Of a stretch of DNA of 64,000 nucleotides, positions 59,635 through 64,000 are shown piece by piece. The notes under the pieces are model-generated. The model worked only from the letters and a program-made list of their open reading frames with translations. It was not told the DNA's origin and did no database searches. How positions within the stretch are numbered: position 1 is the stretch's first letter; every line of letters begins with the position of its first letter. The DNA comes from HyVt-443 sp964544655. GTDB taxonomy: Bacteria; Pseudomonadota; Gammaproteobacteria; Chromatiales; Chromatiaceae. The stretch spans positions 19,461 to 83,460 of the forward strand of contig CAZJCM010000007.1 of the NCBI GenBank assembly GCA_964544655.1, written 5' to 3'. A program made the position numbers and the translations under genes.

Positions 59635-60489
59635 CTACGGTGTTGGCTTGGCATTTCCCGGAGGTGCCAACAAATCACTGCCGGCCGGTAACTGATAGGC
59701 CAGTCCGAGATCCCGGCGGATCAGCCAGCTCTTTCCATCACGCTGTAGGATGCCGAAGCGAATGGCCTGAGGCCTTCCCTGCAGTTGGATGCGCACCTCT
59801 TCACCGCTCTCTTCGCCCGGGGCCTTGTGTACTGCCATGGCGCGGGCATTCTGCCACTGGTCACGTTTCGCCATCAATTGGTCCATGGACAGGCCAGGGA
59901 GCGGCGGCTGCAACTGCCAGCGGCCGTCGCCGCTCTCCTGTAGCCGCCAGCGTGGTGTGCGGATGCCTTCGATGCGACTGCCTGCGGGTAACAGGCGGGG
60001 GTCGATGAAGGTCTCGGCCGGGCTTTGCAGGTAGGGCATGAAGCGGTTCCGGATCAGGTGGATGCGGTCATCGATGGCCACGTACCGGGCGTCCTGGAAA
60101 GGGTGGCGATCGCCGATCTGCAGCATCACGCCATCGAGCCGGAGGCGGATGCGGGGCTGGGCCAGGCCAAACCGGTTCAGTCCTTCCGCTGGCCGGGGGA
60201 AATGCTCCAGGCTGGGGGTATTGGCGATTGCCAGCAAGCGCTGAATACGGCCTCCGTCTGCCACTGCCTGATAGGGTGTCGCCATGCGCCATACCTCACC
60301 TTGCCGGAGCAGGATCGTTGGCGGCCCGCTCTTGTGGTCGATACGTATGCGGGTGATGGCATCCGGCTGCAGGGGGGTCAGCCGGGCCTGATCCTGCTGC
60401 GGCTGCTGCTCCGGCGTCAACCAGAGGGCCAGACCGAGCAGGCCGATTATCCCCAGTAGTGCCAGGTTGATCCAGCTTTGTCGTTTCAT
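59635..60489 (-). CDS. DUF4340 domain protein of the Gld-type ABC cluster
   Basis: A 284-residue protein with an N-terminal membrane anchor (residues 6-25) and a periplasmic beta-rich region. The opening ITRIRIDHKSGPPTILLRQG, the block VWRMATPYQAVADGGRIQRL and the end RDLGLAYQLP are typical of DUF4340. Such genes regularly follow GldG-like genes. The function is unknown. ATG 60489 lies two bases after the stop of the preceding gene, so it is part of the same operon. Confidence 0.82.
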   Translation of the reverse strand: MKRQSWINLALLGIIGLLGLALWLTPEQQPQQDQARLTPLQPDAITRIRIDHKSGPPTILLRQGEVWRMATPYQAVADGGRIQRLLAIANTPSLEHFPRPAEGLNRFGLAQPRIRLRLDGVMLQIGDRHPFQDARYVAIDDRIHLIRNRFMPYLQSPAETFIDPRLLPAGSRIEGIRTPRWRLQESGDGRWQLQPPLPGLSMDQLMAKRDQWQNARAMAVHKAPGEESGEEVRIQLQGRPQAIRFGILQRDGKSWLIRRDLGLAYQLPAGSDLLAPPGNAKPTP

Positions 60490-60491
60490 GG

Positions 60492-61844
60492 TCAGCGTCT
60501 TCTCCTGCGCCACCAGATCAGTAGCCCGGTGAGGAACAGGAGCAGTGGTAACAGCAGCAGGAAACCGAAGCCGATGCTCAGCCCGGCCGTTCGGGACAGC
60601 CGCAGATTCAGGTCCCGGCTGGTGCGGGCGGGAATGCCGATCAGTTCGTCATCACCGCTGAGCCAGCGGATCAGATTCAGGCCCAGGTCCAGATTGCCAC
60701 CGTTGCCGAGATAGCTGTTGGCGAGGAAATCCCCGTCGCCGACGACCAGCACCCGCTGTTCCCCGGACTGCCGTTGACGCTGCAGCGCCAGACCGATGGT
60801 CAGGGGGCCCAGGCGCTCACCCTGCTGCCGGTCCAGGGTCACCTTGCCACGGATCGGGCCGGTCTCATTCCAGCTGCGGGCGCCGGTCTGCAGCAGTGAG
60901 GTCAGCTGCCAGTCACTGCCATCCACCCCTTCCAGGGCGGCGCTGTAGGGGTAGAGGGTGACTCGGTCGAAGTGCTGAGTGGCCGGGTGATCGGGGTAGT
61001 GAGAGACCACTGCCATGGCCGGATCATCCAGCCTCAGATCCGCCGCCCCGGCATCGACGATGATGCCGGGGAGGCGGGCTATGCCAAGCACCTTGGCCAG
61101 CGGCTCGAGTCCGCCCTGGGGATCGGGCTCAGTGAGCCAGAGCATGTTGCCACCACGTTGCAGATAATCCTGGATCTGACGGATCTCGCGTGCCAGATAG
61201 CTGGTCTGGGGGGAGGCGATCAGCAGCAGCCCGCTGTCATCCGGGATCCGCGGCTGCTGTGCCAGGTCGAGCTGGCGGATCTGGTAGCCTTTGCGTTTCA
61301 ATTCGTCACCAAAGCTGCCAAGGTCGTGGTTGGCATGGCCCAGGAGGTTACGTTCGCCGTGGCCGGTGACGGTGGTGATCCATTGCCCACCCTGGCGGAT
61401 CAGGCGCTGGATGGCATTGCTGATGCTGTATTCGTCGATCTGGCGCAGCTGTTCGCTGCGGCCCTGGTAGGTAAGCCGCATCTCGCCGTTGGCCCGGATG
61501 TTCAGCTCGCGGGTCAGGTCGGGGCGCCGGGCCGGATCGATGAAGCTGAGGTGGATCTCCGGCCGGACCCGCTGATAACGGGCGACGATGTCGCGGATCG
61601 GCTGCCGTAGGCGTGGCTCGTCGGCGGCGAAGACCTGGATCTCCACTGGTGCCTGCAGGCGCTGCAGCAGGGTGATGCTGTTTGCGCTCAGGCTGTTGCC
61701 GGCGTTGTCCGACCAGTCCCAGGCGCGCGGGTGACGTTCGCCGAGCCAGCCGGCGAGGGCAACCGTGATGGCCAGCAGCAGATAGAACAGCAGGCCGCCA
61801 AGGTGTTGTTGCAGCCGCTTCTGCCGGGGGCAGCCGTTGTTCAT
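60492..61844 (-). CDS. GldG-like ABC transporter auxiliary protein
   Basis: A 450-residue protein with an N-terminal and a C-terminal membrane segment (about residues 16-37 and 418-442). The periplasmic part has GNSLSANSITLLQRLQAPVE, FIDPARRPDLTRELNIRANG, TVTGHGERNLLGHANHDLGS and RGGNMLWLTEPDPQGGLEPL, matching the GldG/IFT52-like family. The C-terminus is Arg-rich (IWWRRRRR). In Bacteroidetes GldG joins GldA and GldF in gliding; in gammaproteobacteria the role is unknown. The start overlaps the permease stop by four bases. Confidence 0.88.
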   Translation of the reverse strand: MNNGCPRQKRLQQHLGGLLFYLLLAITVALAGWLGERHPRAWDWSDNAGNSLSANSITLLQRLQAPVEIQVFAADEPRLRQPIRDIVARYQRVRPEIHLSFIDPARRPDLTRELNIRANGEMRLTYQGRSEQLRQIDEYSISNAIQRLIRQGGQWITTVTGHGERNLLGHANHDLGSFGDELKRKGYQIRQLDLAQQPRIPDDSGLLLIASPQTSYLAREIRQIQDYLQRGGNMLWLTEPDPQGGLEPLAKVLGIARLPGIIVDAGAADLRLDDPAMAVVSHYPDHPATQHFDRVTLYPYSAALEGVDGSDWQLTSLLQTGARSWNETGPIRGKVTLDRQQGERLGPLTIGLALQRQRQSGEQRVLVVGDGDFLANSYLGNGGNLDLGLNLIRWLSGDDELIGIPARTSRDLNLRLSRTAGLSIGFGFLLLLPLLLFLTGLLIWWRRRRR

Positions 61845-62584
61845 GAGCGCCCCCGCAGTCCATCCAGGCGATGGATGGTGAGGAGCAGGCAGGCCAGGAT
61901 GAGCAGCAGAAAATAGAGCAGGTCGCTGCTGATCACCAGGCCGTCCAGCAGGTGCCGGAAGTGGTTGGAGAGAGACAGCCAGCTCAGCAGGCTCCCCATG
62001 TCGCCCTCTGCGGTCAGCCCCAGGATCCACAGCAGCAACAGCACGCCGTAGCTGCCTGCAGCGGCCACCGAGGGTTGCCGGCTGAGGCTGGAGAGGAACA
62101 TGCCTACGGCACCATACAGGGCCAGGGTCAGGGCCAGGCCGAGCAGGCCGGCGGCCAGGGTGCCCCGGTCCAGCTCGCCACCGGCCAATAGGGAGAGGGG
62201 CATGGTTGCCACCAGGATCAACTGCACCGCCAGCACCCCGAGCAGGGCCAGATACTTCCCCAGTACGATGCGGGTGATGGAAACGGGGGCGGAGAGGAGC
62301 AGGTCGATGGTGCCGCTACGCAGCTCGCGGCTGAACAGATTCATGCTGAACAGGGGTACCAGCAGCAACAGGACCTTGGTCGCCGAGTCGAGCAGGGGGG
62401 CGACCACCAATGCGGTGACGCCTGGTGCCGCTTCCAGCGCCAGTAACCGGGGCTGCAGCTGCAGAAAGCCCTCCAGCTGCAGCATGAACAGCCATGCCAG
62501 CAGCAGCTGTTGCACCGCCAGCAGGCTCCAGGCGAGGGGGGACGAGAAGAAACTGCGCAGCTCGCGCCCGGCGATGGCCAGCAT
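61841..62584 (-). CDS. GldF-like ABC transporter permease
   Basis: A 247-residue inner-membrane permease with six predicted segments. The family stretch AGRELRSFFSSPLAWSLLAV begins it, and FSRELRSGTIDLLLSAPVSI with VLGKYLALLGVLAVQLILVA fits ABC-2 type permeases of the GldF/NosY kind. It shares its first base with the end of the ATPase gene and overlaps the GldG-like gene. It presumably forms a complex with both. Confidence 0.9.
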   Translation of the reverse strand: MLAIAGRELRSFFSSPLAWSLLAVQQLLLAWLFMLQLEGFLQLQPRLLALEAAPGVTALVVAPLLDSATKVLLLLVPLFSMNLFSRELRSGTIDLLLSAPVSITRIVLGKYLALLGVLAVQLILVATMPLSLLAGGELDRGTLAAGLLGLALTLALYGAVGMFLSSLSRQPSVAAAGSYGVLLLLWILGLTAEGDMGSLLSWLSLSNHFRHLLDGLVISSDLLYFLLLILACLLLTIHRLDGLRGRS

Positions 62585-63501
62585 CAGCCCATCTCCTCGC
62601 CGCCGGTAACCCGGGCGAAGGTCTGTTCCAGGTCATCATCAATGGGGATCAGGGCGAGCAGTCCCCAGCCTTGCTGCACCAAGGTGGCCGCCAACCGGCC
62701 TTGATCCGCCGACTCGTCGAGCTGCAGCTGGAAGCGGTCGCGGCTCACGGGCTGGGCATGGCTCACTCCAGGCAGCTGCAGCAGCGCATCCGTGGCCGGC
62801 GGTCGCTGGAGCTGGATAGTGATCTCCCGGCTGGTCATTCGCCGGCCGGAGCGGGCGTGGTGCACCAGCTGGCCCTGGTGCAGGATCATCACCCGGTCGC
62901 ACACCGCCTGCACCTCTGGCAGGATATGGGTGGAGAGCAGTACGCCCCGCTCTTCGCCCAATGCCCGAATCAGCTGGCGGATCTCCCGGATCTGGTTGGG
63001 ATCCAGGCCGCTGGTGGGTTCATCCAGGATCACCACCGCCGGATCGTGAATGATTGCCTGGGCGATGCCCACCCGCTGGCGGTAGCCCTTGGACAGGTTG
63101 CCAAGCAGCCGCTGTCCGCTGTCAGTCAGGCCACAGCGCGCCTTGGCCCGAGGCAGGGCCTGGCGGGAGGCGGCGCGGTCGAGGCCGTGCAGGCGGGCAC
63201 AGAAGTGCAGATATTCGTCCACCGTCAGCTCGGGATAGAGGGGCGGGGTCTCGGGCAGGTACCCCAGGCGCAGTTTGGCCGCCACCGGCCGTCGTCGCAG
63301 ATCGATGCCGTCGATCAGGATCTCCCCGCTGTCTGCCCCCAAGGCCCCGCAGAGCATGCGCATGGTGGTGCTTTTGCCCGCTCCGTTGGGGCCGAGAAAG
63401 CCCAGCACCTCGCCGGGCTCGAGGCTGAAGCTGATGTTACGCACTATCTGACGTTCAGCGAAGCTGCGGCAGAGATTTCGGGTTTCGATCAAAGCAGCCA
63501 T
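62584..63501 (-). CDS. GldA-like ABC transporter ATPase
   Basis: A 305-residue ABC ATPase. Walker A GFLGPNGAGKSTTMRMLCGA, the signature LSKGYRQRVGIAQAI and Walker B AVVILDEPTSGLDPNQIREI are intact. The C-terminal 80 residues form the extra domain usual in multidrug/GldA-type ATPases. It is the first gene of an ATPase-permease-GldG-DUF4340 operon. The transported substrate is unknown. It starts 12 bases from the end of mgtE, on the same strand. Confidence 0.92.
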   Translation of the reverse strand: MAALIETRNLCRSFAERQIVRNISFSLEPGEVLGFLGPNGAGKSTTMRMLCGALGADSGEILIDGIDLRRRPVAAKLRLGYLPETPPLYPELTVDEYLHFCARLHGLDRAASRQALPRAKARCGLTDSGQRLLGNLSKGYRQRVGIAQAIIHDPAVVILDEPTSGLDPNQIREIRQLIRALGEERGVLLSTHILPEVQAVCDRVMILHQGQLVHHARSGRRMTSREITIQLQRPPATDALLQLPGVSHAQPVSRDRFQLQLDESADQGRLAATLVQQGWGLLALIPIDDDLEQTFARVTGGEEMG

Positions 63502-63513
63502 GACAGCGGTTGT

Positions 63514-64000
63514 TCACTCGACCAGAAACAGGGTGGCGAGGCCGAGAAAGGCGAAGAAGCCGATGATGTCGGTGGCGGTGGTGAGCAGCACCGATCCGGC
63601 CAGCGCGGGATCGATGCCGAGTTTTTCCAGCAGCAGGGGCAGGGTGGCGCCGGTGAATGCGGCCAGCATCAGGTTGATTATCAGAGCGACGCCGATCAGC
63701 AGGCCGAGTTCCAGGCTGCTGAACCAGACACCGGCGATCAGCGCCACCACCAGGGCCCAGATCATTCCATTGAGGGCCCCCACCGCCAACTCCTTGAGCA
63801 CCAGCCAGCGGGCGTTCTTTCCAGACAGCTGGCCCAGGGCGAGGCCGCGGATGGTGAGGGTGAGGGTCTGGCTCCCGGCGATACCCCCCATACTGGCGAC
63901 GATGGGCATCAGCACCGCCAGGGCCACCACCTGCTGGATGGTGGCCTCGAACAGGCCGATCACCCAGGAGGCGAGAAAGGCGGTGAGCAGGTTGACCCCC
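63514..64000 (-). CDS. mgtE: Magnesium transporter MgtE, C-terminal membrane domain (5' end outside window)
   Basis: About 162 residues of the MgtE membrane domain run off the window edge. The conserved segments VLMPIVASMGGIAGSQTLTL, TGATLPLLLEKLGIDPALAG and VLLTTATDIIGFFAFLGLAT identify the Mg2+/Co2+ channel of the MgtE family. The acidic Asp in TTATDIIGFF is the conserved pore residue. The cytoplasmic N and CBS domains would lie outside. It precedes the GldA-like gene by 12 bases, so read-through is likely. Confidence 0.94.
   Translation of the reverse strand, partial: GVNLLTAFLASWVIGLFEATIQQVVALAVLMPIVASMGGIAGSQTLTLTIRGLALGQLSGKNARWLVLKELAVGALNGMIWALVVALIAGVWFSSLELGLLIGVALIINLMLAAFTGATLPLLLEKLGIDPALAGSVLLTTATDIIGFFAFLGLATLFLVE

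Noticed and set aside
1..64000. CRISPR arrays, prophage, transposases, rRNA or tRNA genes
   Set aside because: I saw no regularly spaced repeats, no transposase or integrase protein and no recognisable rRNA or tRNA sequence on either strand.

Overview
The window reads as a chromosomal segment of a high-GC gammaproteobacterium. The formate dehydrogenase operon layout, the full ccmABCDEFGHI set, PstSCAB-PhoU, Rsd, Slt70, MidA and a folate-synthesis cluster fit an environmental, respiratory lineage, perhaps near the sulfur-oxidising Chromatiales or Sedimenticola-like groups; that placement is inference. I found no insertion sequence, integrase, CRISPR array, rRNA or tRNA gene. The genes are densely packed, often with 1-8 base stop/start overlaps.

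Region 1 (1-3.8 kb) handles phosphate: a truncated PiT transporter with its DUF47 (PhoU-like) partner, then a divergent Na+/phosphate cotransporter-PhoU fusion followed by a tiny lysine-rich protein. Region 2 (3.8-22.4 kb) is a formate-oxidation island. It holds mobA-mobB, a sigma-54-dependent response regulator and histidine kinase, nudC, a HTH/periplasmic-binding-like regulator with fdhD, and a divergent operon. That operon encodes DUF3305, DUF3306, a polyferredoxin, a TorD-type chaperone, a small Tat protein, FdhA (Cys form), FdhB, FdhC, a NarI/DsrM-like cytochrome b and an HdrD/DsrK-like CCG protein. A -24/-12 promoter precedes the operon, and an intrinsic terminator sits inside it between fdhB and fdhC.

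Region 3 (22.4-31.9 kb) has a 2-phosphoglycerate kinase/ApgM-type mutase pair divergent from pstSCAB-phoU, which carries a clear Pho box, then PilZ and PsiE-like proteins. Region 4 (31.9-39.8 kb) is rdgB and the complete cytochrome c maturation operon. Region 5 (39.8-46.8 kb) has plsY, folB-folK, a pteridine reductase, midA, cca, an NDUFA9-like protein and a TauE-type exporter. The last overlaps tail-to-tail with a Trp/Met-rich secreted protein gene.

Region 6 (47.5-54.9 kb) contains rsd, a large protein with an atypical class III cyclase-like domain, slt, a hotdog protein, a Sel1 protein and ppk2. Region 7 (55-64 kb) contains a DAHP synthase, a cobalamin riboswitch before a lone CbiM-like permease, a MITE/REP-like palindrome, argE, mutM, a four-gene Gld-type ABC cluster and a truncated mgtE.

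The least ordinary features are the FDH-Hdr-like operon with its internal terminator, the cyclase-like protein with a structured upstream region, and the Trp/Met-rich gene that reads into tauE.
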